From: CAIQOK01 sp043781315
Lineage (GTDB): Bacteria > Verrucomicrobiota > Verrucomicrobiia > Limisphaerales > CAIQOK01
Direction: 5' to 3'
Assembly (NCBI GenBank): GCA_043781315.1
Contig: JAYWBR010000367.1
Coordinates: 1-29,598, forward strand
DNA: 29,598 nucleotides
In this document: one piece after another, positions 21,195 through 29,595 of the stretch
How the letters are laid out: every line of letters starts with the position of its first letter
Numbering within the stretch: position 1 is the first letter of the stretch
The notes under the pieces: generated by a model
What the model was told of the DNA's origin: nothing
The model's input: only the letters and a program-made list of their open reading frames with translations
Databases searched by the model: none
Program-made: the position numbers and the translations under genes

Positions 21195-22412
21195 ATGAAA
21201 TCCACCGAAAAAAAATCCCCGTTCGTTCAACGCGGCTGCGAAGTTTGCGCCGGCAAAACCACTAAGCTCCTCTTCCCCCAACGCTTCGTCACGCTGTCCG
21301 AAGGCAGCTTGCTGAACGGCTACGACGTCGTGGCGTGCGACCACTGCGGTTTTTGTTACGCCGACCATCTGCCGGGTCAGGAAGTGTTCGACCGCTACTA
21401 CCGCGACATGTCGAAGTACGAGCAGCCGATCGGCGAGGTCAAACCTTCGACCTACGACGTGGAACGTTTTCGTACGACCGTGGAAAAAATTCAGGGCTTC
21501 CTGCCAAACAAGCAGGCGCGCATCGTGGAAATCGGCTGCGCCACCGGGCTGCTGCTCTCGCAACTGAAACAGGCGGGGTACACCGGAGTGGCCGGACTGG
21601 ATCCTTCGCCCGCGTGCAGCCGGGTTGCCAATGAGCAGTTCAAAGTTCCCGTCCAATGCGGCGCGCTCTCGGATGATTTGATTCCCAACAGTTCGGTGGA
21701 CCTGCTGATTTTAATCGGCGTCATGGAACACATCCGTGATCTCGAAGTCGCCCTGAAAAAAATGGTCACCATGCTCGCGCCCGGCGGACAGATGTTCATC
21801 ACCGTGCCGGACGCCAGCACATACGCGGCGGGCGACGACGCGCCGTATCAGGAGTTCAGCCTCGAACACATCAATTATTTCGGCCCGCAATCGCTGGCCA
21901 ATCTCATGGCGCGCTACGGCTTTCGCTGCCGGTTCACCGAACAGGCGATGCAACAGTGCAACGTCCGCACGGTGACGCCGGTGGTTCACGCCGCGTTTGA
22001 AAAACTTCCCGCCGGCCAAACGCTGCCGTGGGTGAAGGATCTCGACACCAGTCGCGGATTGGAAAAATACGTCGCGCAATCCGGTCACGACAACGACGCC
22101 GTGCAACCCATCCTCAACCGCCTCGCCGCGAGCCAGCAGCCGGTGATCGTCTGGGGTGCGGGCAGCCACACGTTGCGGCTGCTGGCCACGAGCCGGTTGG
22201 CGGAGGCGAACCTCACCGCGATCGTGGATTCCAATCCGCGCTATCAGGGCAAGCATGTGAACGGCGTGCCGATTTTGAAACCCGACGCCATTCGTGGCAC
22301 CGACGCGAGCATTTTAATTTCCTCCCGCGTGTTCCAGCAAAACATCCAGGGTCAGATCAAGGACAGCCTTCATCTGGACAACGACGTGGTCACGCTCTAT
22401 CAACTCGACTGA
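21195..22412 (+). CDS. TylC3/NovU-type nucleotide-sugar C-methyltransferase
   Basis: 405 residues with the three-part architecture of deoxysugar C-methyltransferases. A zinc-binding N-terminus has C15/C18 and C48/C51 (CEVCAGK ... CDHCGFCY). A SAM domain has VEIGCATGLLLSQLK (about 110-124), and DLLILIGVMEHI follows. A C-terminal domain has VIVWGAGSHTLRLL (about 319-332) and AIVDSNPRYQGKHVNGVPIL. Relatives add a methyl branch to C3 (or C5) of 4-ketosugar nucleotides. A 4-ketosugar made by RfbG/RfbH upstream is a natural candidate, though those enzymes are in the preceding operon and many C-methyltransferases use dTDP sugars. The start at 21195 gives the expected N-terminus. The stop is 12 bases before the glycosyltransferase gene. 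Confidence 0.9.
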   Translation: MKSTEKKSPFVQRGCEVCAGKTTKLLFPQRFVTLSEGSLLNGYDVVACDHCGFCYADHLPGQEVFDRYYRDMSKYEQPIGEVKPSTYDVERFRTTVEKIQGFLPNKQARIVEIGCATGLLLSQLKQAGYTGVAGLDPSPACSRVANEQFKVPVQCGALSDDLIPNSSVDLLILIGVMEHIRDLEVALKKMVTMLAPGGQMFITVPDASTYAAGDDAPYQEFSLEHINYFGPQSLANLMARYGFRCRFTEQAMQQCNVRTVTPVVHAAFEKLPAGQTLPWVKDLDTSRGLEKYVAQSGHDNDAVQPILNRLAASQQPVIVWGAGSHTLRLLATSRLAEANLTAIVDSNPRYQGKHVNGVPILKPDAIRGTDASILISSRVFQQNIQGQIKDSLHLDNDVVTLYQLD

Positions 22413-22424
22413 ATCCCGCACCCC

Positions 22425-25400
22425 ATGAATCCTCCGATTGACGGCACGGTTGTCATCTACGGTCCCTTTTTTGCGCGCTCCGGTTTTGGAATCCTCGCCC
22501 GGGGTTGGGCGATGGCGCTGCATCAAGCGGGCGTGAAAGTCCGCATCGTGCCGGTAGATTGTGATGATCCGAACGCCGCCGGAAATCTCGACGACTGCGA
22601 TTTGTATCTCCTGCAATCGCTCAAATTCACGCCGGTAAAAACTCCCGTCACCGCAATCTTCGCCTACGTTCCCACGTATCTCTGGCCCAAGTTGCCGCTG
22701 CCCAAACCGTGCCGCCGGATTTTGCTGACCACGTTCGACAGCAGCGCCAACGCCGCCACGCCGCCGTCGCGCGTGACGTTCATCGGCAATCAAATGGATC
22801 AAGTGTGGCTCGCGAATCGCACCGAGGAACAGGCGTGGATTCGCGGCGGATTGCAGCCGGAGAAAGTTCATTCCTTCAACTGGCCGCATGAGTGGATTGA
22901 CAACGCGCAGCTTGGCGCGCCGGTGGTTCGGAAACGTTCATCCGGCGAACCCTTTCGCTTCCTCCACATTTCGCTCTTCCTGCCGCGTCGCCGACTGGAC
23001 GTTTTGATCCGCGCTTTCTTTGAAGAATTCAAAAAAGAAAACGAAGCCGAGCTGGTGCTGAAGATGAGTTATCCCACCTGGCATCCGGTGCCGGGGAAAC
23101 CCAAGAAAGATTTGCACGCGCTCATCGAACGGTGGCAACAAGCGACCGGCTCCCGCGCGAAGGTGGTCGTGGATGAAACCCTCGGCTCACGGCTGGAACT
23201 CGCGCGCTTGATTGACCGCTCCGACGCCTATGTTTCGCCGGACACCACGCACACCGCGCCGGTGACGGAAGCCATCGTCCGGCATCGTCCAACCATCATC
23301 ACCGACGGCTGGGGCGTGGAGTTGCCGCCGCAGGCGCTGGTGGTGCCGAATCTCGCCGAGCGCGTGGCCATCACGCCGGAGATGGCCGAGTACATGCCGC
23401 ATCAACGTGGCACGAGCTTTGCCGCGCTGGACGTGGGTTCGATGCGCGCGGCTTTGCGAAAAACCTTTTCGTTGACCCCCGATGAATTGCGCGAGTCCGT
23501 CAGCGCCGCCGCTGAGTTCATGCGTGAACGTTACTCGTATGCGGCCACCGCTCCGGCGGCGATTGCGGCAATCAATCAATGTTGGAAAGTAGCGGCAGGC
23601 ATCCTGCCTGCCGTAGAGCCGGGCTTCCAGCCCGGCGGAAAGAGCGTGGAAAAATCCCGCAGCGTTCCAATCGCGGACACCGCGCCGGGCGGCAAGATGC
23701 GGCCCGCTACGGCAGGCGGGACGCCTGCCACTACAACCACCAAACCACTCAATCTCAACTGGAGCGGGCTGCAATTGTTCCATGGAAAAATCCCCGCCAC
23801 CAACCGCGAGATCTGTCTCGAACTGCTTCGTCGGGGTCATCACCTTTCCCTCACGCCGGGCAACGGGCCGTTTCACATCGAAGAGTTCGATCTGAACGCT
23901 TCACCGAAATACCAGCAGCTCGCATGCAGGTTTCACGCGTCGCTGCCTGCCCGCGCCGACTTCTGCATTTCCTCGCGCTGGCATCCGGTGTTCAACGAGC
24001 TGCCGGGCGCGCGGCAGATTTTGGCCAGCACCTGGTGGCACGGCGCGATTCCCAACGACTGGGTGCGTCCCATTGCCGAGTCAGTCCGCGAAGTCTGGGT
24101 GCCGAGCCGGTGCGTGCGCGATAATTTTCTCCGCAGCGGCGTCGCTGCCGAACAATTGCAGGTGATTCCGCCCGGCGTGGATCCGGATTTATTTCACCCC
24201 GGCGTCACGCCGTTTGCGTTGCAAACCAAGAAGCGTTTCAAGTTTCTTTTCGTCGGCGAAACCACGCAGCGCAAGGGGTTCGACCTCGTGCTGAAAGCGT
24301 ATCTCAAGTTGTTTACCCGTCGCGATGATGTCTGCCTCGTGATCAAGGACATGAACTGCGAAGATTATTACGCGCGGCTCGTGGCCCAGGCGGCGGTGCA
24401 ACAATGCCAGGCCAATCCGAACGCGCCCGAGATTAAATACCTCCCCGCCATGTTGTCCGAGGAAAACCTCGCCGCGCTCTACGCCGCCTGCGACTGCTTC
24501 GTGCAGCCGCATCGCGCCGCGAGTTCCGGCACGGCGGCGTTGGAGGCGATGGCCTGCGGTCTGCCGGTCATCACCTCGGCCTTCGGTGGCGTACTTGATT
24601 TTTGCAACGCGGAAACCGCGTTGCTGGTGCCGACCCGCGAAGTCCGCCAACGCCGGGGGCAAGTCGGGCATTGGAAGGTGAGCGGCGAACAGGTTCACGC
24701 GGAACCGGATCACGCGGCGCTGCTGGAACGCATGGAACACGTCTTCAAGAATTTCTCCGCGACGAAGGCGCAGACCCAACTGGCCAGTGAACATGTCCGC
24801 AATCATTTCACCTGGGCCAGAACGGTGGATCGCGTCGAGGAACGTCTGCAAGCGCTGGTCGCCGCACCGGAAATAAATCGCCCCGTCGCGACTTCGAAGC
24901 CTGCTCCCGCAAAAACCGACGTCCAAGCCGGCGGCCCGACCGTGGTCATCTTCGCGCCGTTTTACAATCGCAGCGGTTACGGCGTCGCCGCTCGCTCGCT
25001 CGCCGTGACGTTGTCGGGCGCGGGTTTGAAACTCAAGACCGTGCCGGTGGACAACGTCGAGGAAGGCATTGACGACTGCGACATGACTTGGTTGAAGTCG
25101 CTCGAAAAAACGCCGGTCACAAATCCGGTCGTCGCCATCTTTTTCCATGTGCCGGGGCCGCATTGGTTGAAGGTGCAACTGCCGCCGCACAGTCTCCGCG
25201 TCATGTTCACCACGTTCGACAGCAGCGCGCAGGGCAATCTGCCGCCGCCGGACTGGATCGCCGTCTGCAAACAGATGGATCAGCTTTGGTTGATGACGGA
25301 GCAGGAAGCAGCGGTGTTCGCCCGCGCCGGCGTGCCGCGTTCCCAGATCCACCTCGTCAAATCCCCGCATCCGTGGATCAACAACGCTTCGCTGCCCCTG

Positions 25401-28400
25401 CCGCAGTCCACGGTGAAATCAGCCGCGAAAAAATTCCGCTTTCTCTGCGTTTCGATGTTCCTGCCGCGCCGCCGTTGGGACACGTTGATCGAGGCGTTTC
25501 TCACGGAGTTCAAGCACACGCCGGACGCCGAGCTGTGTCTCAAGGTAAATTATCCGTCGTGGCATCCCGTGCCCGACCAACCTCAGCGCGACTTGCGGCA
25601 GCTCATTGAAACCTTGCGCGCGAAAATAGGTTCGACGGCGGAAATCATTCTCGATGAATCTCTCGACACGCGGCAGGGCATCTGCCGGTTGATGGACAGT
25701 TGCGACGCTTACGTTTCCACGGACACCAGCATCACCGCGCCGGTCGGTGAAGCGTTCGTGCGGAAAAAAATCGCCATCATTCCCGACGGCTACGGCATCG
25801 CGCTGCCGTACTGCGAAGGCGCGCTCATCATTCCCACCGATCCCAAGCTGACGCAGCCGATGACTGAAGCGATGCTCGCGTATCAGCCGCATCATCGCGG
25901 CAAACAGATGCCGCTGCTGCGGGTGGAAGACGTGCGACAAACGTTGCGTGCTGCTTATGAATTGCCCGAAGTCGAACGTCTCCAGAAGGGGCAACAAGCC
26001 AGCCTCGTGATGGAATGGCTCTACGGCCCGACCAGTGTGTTGCCAGGTTTCGTCAACGCCATCAACGCCGGTTTGAGCGCAAAACTTTCCGCACCTCCGA
26101 CCGCCCCCGCGCCGGTTCTCCAGCCGGGGTCGCGAATCAAAGCCAGTTGGGAAGGTTCGTTTCTCGACTTCGGCAGCCTCTCGCATGTCAACCGCGAACT
26201 GACCCGCGCCCTCGCCGACTCCGCTCACGTTCGTTTGCAATGCGTGAATTCACCCGCGCCGCAAAAAAATGCGGTCACGCCCAAGGGTTTGAAAAAGTTT
26301 GCCAGCACGCTCGCCAAAAAAACCTCGACCGATGCGCACGTCACCATTCGCCACGCCTGGCCACCGAACTGGCAACGCCCCGCGCAGGGAAAGCTTGTAG
26401 TCATCCAGCCGTGGGAATTCGGTTCGCTGCCGCAGGCCTGGGTTGACGAGGCGGCGAACGTGGATGAATTCTGGGTGCCGTCGAATTATGTCCGCGAGGT
26501 TTACACCAGCTCCGGCATCGCCGCCGACAAGGTGCAGGTCGTGCCCAATGGCATTGATCCCGAACGCTTCCGGCCCGACGTGACGCCGCGCCAACTGACG
26601 ACGGAAAAATCCTTCAAGTTCCTGTTCGTCGGCGGCACGATTCCGCGCAAAGGCACGGACGTTTTGCTCGACGCATTTCTAAAAACCTTCACGGCGGCGG
26701 ACGATGTCGCGCTCATCATCAAGGATTTTGGCGGCAGCACGTTTTACAAAGGCCAGACCTTTGGCGAACGCATCGCGGAATTTCAGCGCCGCCCGAACGC
26801 GCCCGAGATCATCCATCTCGACACCGAACTCGCGCCCGAAGAACTCCCCGGACTTTACGCCGCGTGCGATTGCCTCGTGCATCCGTATCGCGGCGAGGGT
26901 TTCGGCTTGCCCGTGCTCGAAGCGATGGCGTGCAACCTCCCGGTCATCGTCACGGGCGGCGGCGCAACGGATGATTTTGCGACGGACGAATTTGCTTTCC
27001 GCATTCCGTCGAAGCGTCGCGCCTTGGGTCAGGAAATCAGCGGCATAAAACTCGTCGGCGAAGCGTGGCTGCTGGAACCTGATGTCAACGCTCTCGCTGC
27101 CCAAATGAAATGGGTGATTGCCCATCGTGAAGCTGCCCGCGCCAAAGGACAGCAGGCGGGCGCACACGTCCGCGCCAACTGGACCTGGAAAAATGCCGCG
27201 CAGATTGCGGCGACACGTCTGCAACACCTCACCAACATGAGCCGCACAACCACCCCGACCCCGAAGCCGCCGGTTCAAATCACCGCCGCGCCTGTTGCCC
27301 AACTGGGTTCGCTCAAAGCCGCGCGCGCGGCTTTCACGCAAAGGGATTTCCCAAAAGCGTGGCTTGAAACTCTCGCTGCGTTGAACCAGCGCCCGTTCCA
27401 TCCCGAGGCGTTTCTGTTGCTCGCTGAAATTGCGCTCCAAGTCGGCGACGGTCGCATCGCCCGCCACTGCGCCGAACGTGCCGGCACGCTTGCGCCCGAC
27501 TGGGAGCAGCCGAAACAGGTTTTAAGAAAAGCGGAAAGCGGAAAGCGGAAAGCGGAAAACCCAGCGTGGCTCACGTTGCCAGACGCTTTCACGTCTCACG
27601 TTTCACGCCTCACGGTTTGCCTCATCACCAGGAACGAGGAGAAATTCCTCGGCCAATGTTTGAAATCCATCCAAGGTCTCGCGCAACAGATCGTCGTCGT
27701 GGACACGGGTTCCACGGATCGCACGATTGAAATTGCGAAGGAGTTTGGTGCGGAAGTTTATTCGTCCCCCTGGGCTGATGATTTCAGCGCCGCCCGCAAC
27801 GCCGCCCTCGAACACGCCACCGGCGACTGGATTCTGATGCTCGATGCGGATGAAGAATTGCCCGCCGCGCAGCACGCGAAGCTGCTGGCCGATTTGAAAA
27901 ACCCACAGGCCATTGGGTTTCGCCTGCCGCTCGTCAACGTCGGGCAGAACGACGGCCGGAGTTTTGTCCCGCGCCTGTTCCGCAACGCGCCCGGGGTATT
28001 TTATTTTGGCCGCATTCACGAACAGGTTTTCCCGAGCCTTGTCGCCCTAGCCAAAACTTGGGCACTCGCCACGAACCTTGGTGCCGCCGAGTTGCTGCAC
28101 CACGGCTACACGAAGGAACTGATTCAGGATCGAAACAAGATCGAACGCAACCTGCGCCTGCTGCGTCTGGCCGTTGCGGAAAGTCCCGGTGACGCAAACC
28201 TCGTCATGAACTTCGGCCTCGAACTCGTGCGCTCCGGCGATCTGGCTGGCGGCGTGGAAAAATATCGCGCGGCGTTTGAACTCATGTCGGCGCAGCCGTC
28301 GGCTGAAGTCGTGCCGGAATTGCGGGAAGTTTTGCTGACGCAATTTACCGGGCAGCTTTACAAAATCCGCGAACATGCCGAAGTCGTGCGCGTGCTGAAT

Positions 28401-29234
28401 TCGCCGCTGGCGAAAACCGGCGGCCTGACGGCGTCGCTCCACTTCGCGCTGGGTTTATCGAACTTTGAATTGCAGAACCACGCCGTCGCCGCCGAGCAGA
28501 TGCGCCAGTGTTTGTTGAAACGCCAACAGCCTGCGCTCTCGCCGATCAACACGGACATCCACACCGCCGCGCCGCAACATTGCCTCGCCTTGAGCCTGGC
28601 CCGACAAGGGGATTTTCCGGGAGCCGAAAAGGCGTTTCAATCCGCGCTGACGGAAACCGGTCGCACCGAGGATGTGAAGGTGGACTACGCAAAATTCCTC
28701 GCCGGACAGAATCGCGAACTGGAGGCGCTGCATCAGTTGAACGAGATCATCGCGCAGAATGTTCGCCATGTTGGCGCCTGGCGGTTGGGCGGCGAGATCG
28801 CTTTGAGCAAGCCGGAGTTTCTGGAATTCGCCCGTGATTGGACGGGCGAAGCCACGCGCAACCTGGCGGAGGACATCGCCATCACCGCGCAACGCGCCGA
28901 GGCGTTGATGTTGAGCGGCGACACGAGTTCGGCCCGCGAGCTGTGGGAACGGATTTACACCTGTGACCACGCGCCGCGTTCGCTGGCGGCGCTGATCCTT
29001 TGCGAAACTTCGGAATTGCAACTGGCCCATGCGCCGGACGACAACGAACAGGAAACCGCCACGAGCCGGAGCTTCATCGCGTGGTATCAAAAACTTCTTT
29101 CCCTGAAATCGCAGACGGCGCTGGGTCGGTTGAACGAGCACAACGAAATGCTGGCCAGCGCGCTGCCCACGGCGGCGGGGATCATCGAGAAGGCGCTGGT
29201 GGAAGCGGAGATTTTAGAACCGGCGGGGGCGTGA
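22425..29234 (+). CDS. Giant multidomain glycosyltransferase (GT4-like A-B-A-B, GT2, TPR)
   Basis: 2269 residues, no signal peptide, so probably cytoplasmic or at the inner membrane face. Order: A1 (1-385), repeat linker (388-438), B1 (440-815), A2 (838-1222), B2 (1236-1605), a short TPR-like stretch (1625-1700), repeat linker (1703-1725), a GT2 domain (1729-about 1960; CLITRNEEKFL, VVDTGSTDRT, DxD in LDADEEL near 1806) and C-terminal TPRs. A1 and A2 are clear paralogues (APFYNRSGYG, FTTFDSS, FLPRRR, SYPTWHPVP). B1 and B2 are GT4-like with RKG donor-phosphate sites. B2 keeps E1491-x7-E1499, whereas B1 has A699 where the first Glu belongs (E707 remains). It probably builds several linkages of one glycan or glycosylates protein. 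It is last in its operon. Cluster context says it uses the unusual sugars made nearby; acceptor unknown. Confidence 0.88.
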   Translation: MNPPIDGTVVIYGPFFARSGFGILARGWAMALHQAGVKVRIVPVDCDDPNAAGNLDDCDLYLLQSLKFTPVKTPVTAIFAYVPTYLWPKLPLPKPCRRILLTTFDSSANAATPPSRVTFIGNQMDQVWLANRTEEQAWIRGGLQPEKVHSFNWPHEWIDNAQLGAPVVRKRSSGEPFRFLHISLFLPRRRLDVLIRAFFEEFKKENEAELVLKMSYPTWHPVPGKPKKDLHALIERWQQATGSRAKVVVDETLGSRLELARLIDRSDAYVSPDTTHTAPVTEAIVRHRPTIITDGWGVELPPQALVVPNLAERVAITPEMAEYMPHQRGTSFAALDVGSMRAALRKTFSLTPDELRESVSAAAEFMRERYSYAATAPAAIAAINQCWKVAAGILPAVEPGFQPGGKSVEKSRSVPIADTAPGGKMRPATAGGTPATTTTKPLNLNWSGLQLFHGKIPATNREICLELLRRGHHLSLTPGNGPFHIEEFDLNASPKYQQLACRFHASLPARADFCISSRWHPVFNELPGARQILASTWWHGAIPNDWVRPIAESVREVWVPSRCVRDNFLRSGVAAEQLQVIPPGVDPDLFHPGVTPFALQTKKRFKFLFVGETTQRKGFDLVLKAYLKLFTRRDDVCLVIKDMNCEDYYARLVAQAAVQQCQANPNAPEIKYLPAMLSEENLAALYAACDCFVQPHRAASSGTAALEAMACGLPVITSAFGGVLDFCNAETALLVPTREVRQRRGQVGHWKVSGEQVHAEPDHAALLERMEHVFKNFSATKAQTQLASEHVRNHFTWARTVDRVEERLQALVAAPEINRPVATSKPAPAKTDVQAGGPTVVIFAPFYNRSGYGVAARSLAVTLSGAGLKLKTVPVDNVEEGIDDCDMTWLKSLEKTPVTNPVVAIFFHVPGPHWLKVQLPPHSLRVMFTTFDSSAQGNLPPPDWIAVCKQMDQLWLMTEQEAAVFARAGVPRSQIHLVKSPHPWINNASLPLPQSTVKSAAKKFRFLCVSMFLPRRRWDTLIEAFLTEFKHTPDAELCLKVNYPSWHPVPDQPQRDLRQLIETLRAKIGSTAEIILDESLDTRQGICRLMDSCDAYVSTDTSITAPVGEAFVRKKIAIIPDGYGIALPYCEGALIIPTDPKLTQPMTEAMLAYQPHHRGKQMPLLRVEDVRQTLRAAYELPEVERLQKGQQASLVMEWLYGPTSVLPGFVNAINAGLSAKLSAPPTAPAPVLQPGSRIKASWEGSFLDFGSLSHVNRELTRALADSAHVRLQCVNSPAPQKNAVTPKGLKKFASTLAKKTSTDAHVTIRHAWPPNWQRPAQGKLVVIQPWEFGSLPQAWVDEAANVDEFWVPSNYVREVYTSSGIAADKVQVVPNGIDPERFRPDVTPRQLTTEKSFKFLFVGGTIPRKGTDVLLDAFLKTFTAADDVALIIKDFGGSTFYKGQTFGERIAEFQRRPNAPEIIHLDTELAPEELPGLYAACDCLVHPYRGEGFGLPVLEAMACNLPVIVTGGGATDDFATDEFAFRIPSKRRALGQEISGIKLVGEAWLLEPDVNALAAQMKWVIAHREAARAKGQQAGAHVRANWTWKNAAQIAATRLQHLTNMSRTTTPTPKPPVQITAAPVAQLGSLKAARAAFTQRDFPKAWLETLAALNQRPFHPEAFLLLAEIALQVGDGRIARHCAERAGTLAPDWEQPKQVLRKAESGKRKAENPAWLTLPDAFTSHVSRLTVCLITRNEEKFLGQCLKSIQGLAQQIVVVDTGSTDRTIEIAKEFGAEVYSSPWADDFSAARNAALEHATGDWILMLDADEELPAAQHAKLLADLKNPQAIGFRLPLVNVGQNDGRSFVPRLFRNAPGVFYFGRIHEQVFPSLVALAKTWALATNLGAAELLHHGYTKELIQDRNKIERNLRLLRLAVAESPGDANLVMNFGLELVRSGDLAGGVEKYRAAFELMSAQPSAEVVPELREVLLTQFTGQLYKIREHAEVVRVLNSPLAKTGGLTASLHFALGLSNFELQNHAVAAEQMRQCLLKRQQPALSPINTDIHTAAPQHCLALSLARQGDFPGAEKAFQSALTETGRTEDVKVDYAKFLAGQNRELEALHQLNEIIAQNVRHVGAWRLGGEIALSKPEFLEFARDWTGEATRNLAEDIAITAQRAEALMLSGDTSSARELWERIYTCDHAPRSLAALILCETSELQLAHAPDDNEQETATSRSFIAWYQKLLSLKSQTALGRLNEHNEMLASALPTAAGIIEKALVEAEILEPAGA
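23588..23734. repeat. Composite in-frame palindromic repeat R7 inside the glycosyltransferase gene
   Basis: The left arm (23588-about 23638) contains GTAGCGGCAGGCATCCTGCC and CCGGGCTTCCAGCCCGG; the right arm (about 23684-23734) contains the complement of the same core as GGCAGGCGGGACGCCTGCC plus GCCGGGCGGC. It encodes AAGILPAVEPGFQPGG ... RPATAGGTPATT, an Ala/Gly/Pro linker between domains A1 and B1. Its core is shared with R4 in the other giant gene. Confidence 0.85.
27530..27613. repeat. 7-bp tandem repeat (GCGGAAA, four copies) with TTTCACG-rich flank in coding sequence
   Basis: Four copies of GCGGAAA at 27531-27558 encode AESGKRKAE. About 30 bases on, TTTCACGTCTCACGTTTCACGCCTCACG repeats a CACG motif. 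Together they form the linker KAESGKRKAENPAW ... TSHVSRL between the first TPR-like stretch and the GT2 domain. Confidence 0.88.
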
Positions 29235-29253
29235 GCAAGTTGACAAACCGAAG

Positions 29254-29595
29254 TCAAGAGACGTCTGACACGGGTGGCTCAGACAAACGCCGGGACAAAT
29301 CCCGCGCCCCATGCATCAGGCGGACGGCGTGCAAAACGTCACCACTGACAGGATAGAAAACCAACAGCTTATTAAACGGGCGCTCGATCTGAATTGAACG
29401 GAGGTCTTGCAGGCGAGCGTTTCTGAATCTTCTGCGGCGTCCCAAATCCGGGTCACTGACAAGCTTGTTTAACGATAGATCAAGCGCCCCTTGAAAGCGT
29501 CGCGCAACTTCCGGCCCAGCCTCACCAACGTACCAGGCAAATCGGATCGCGTAATCCTGTTTGAAGAACTCAGCCTTTTGAATGGCCAGGCTCAT
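29254..29595 (-). CDS. RelE/ParE-family toxin of a type II toxin-antitoxin pair
   Basis: 113 residues, read leftward. The family pattern is visible: helical N-terminus (FFKQDYAIRFAWYVGEAGPEVARRFQGAL), LSLNKLVSDPDLGRRRRF, then QDLRSIQIERPFNKLLVFYPVSGDVLHAVRLMHGARDL, the beta-strand core with conserved R and the RLMHGARDL ending. Relatives cleave mRNA at ribosomes (RelE) or poison gyrase (ParE); sequence alone does not decide. The ATG at 29595 reads ATGAG, so an antitoxin stop (TGA) could overlap it just outside the window; that partner is not visible here. The gene is tail-to-tail with the glycosyltransferase, 19 bases apart. Confidence 0.85.
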   Translation of the reverse strand: MSLAIQKAEFFKQDYAIRFAWYVGEAGPEVARRFQGALDLSLNKLVSDPDLGRRRRFRNARLQDLRSIQIERPFNKLLVFYPVSGDVLHAVRLMHGARDLSRRLSEPPVSDVS

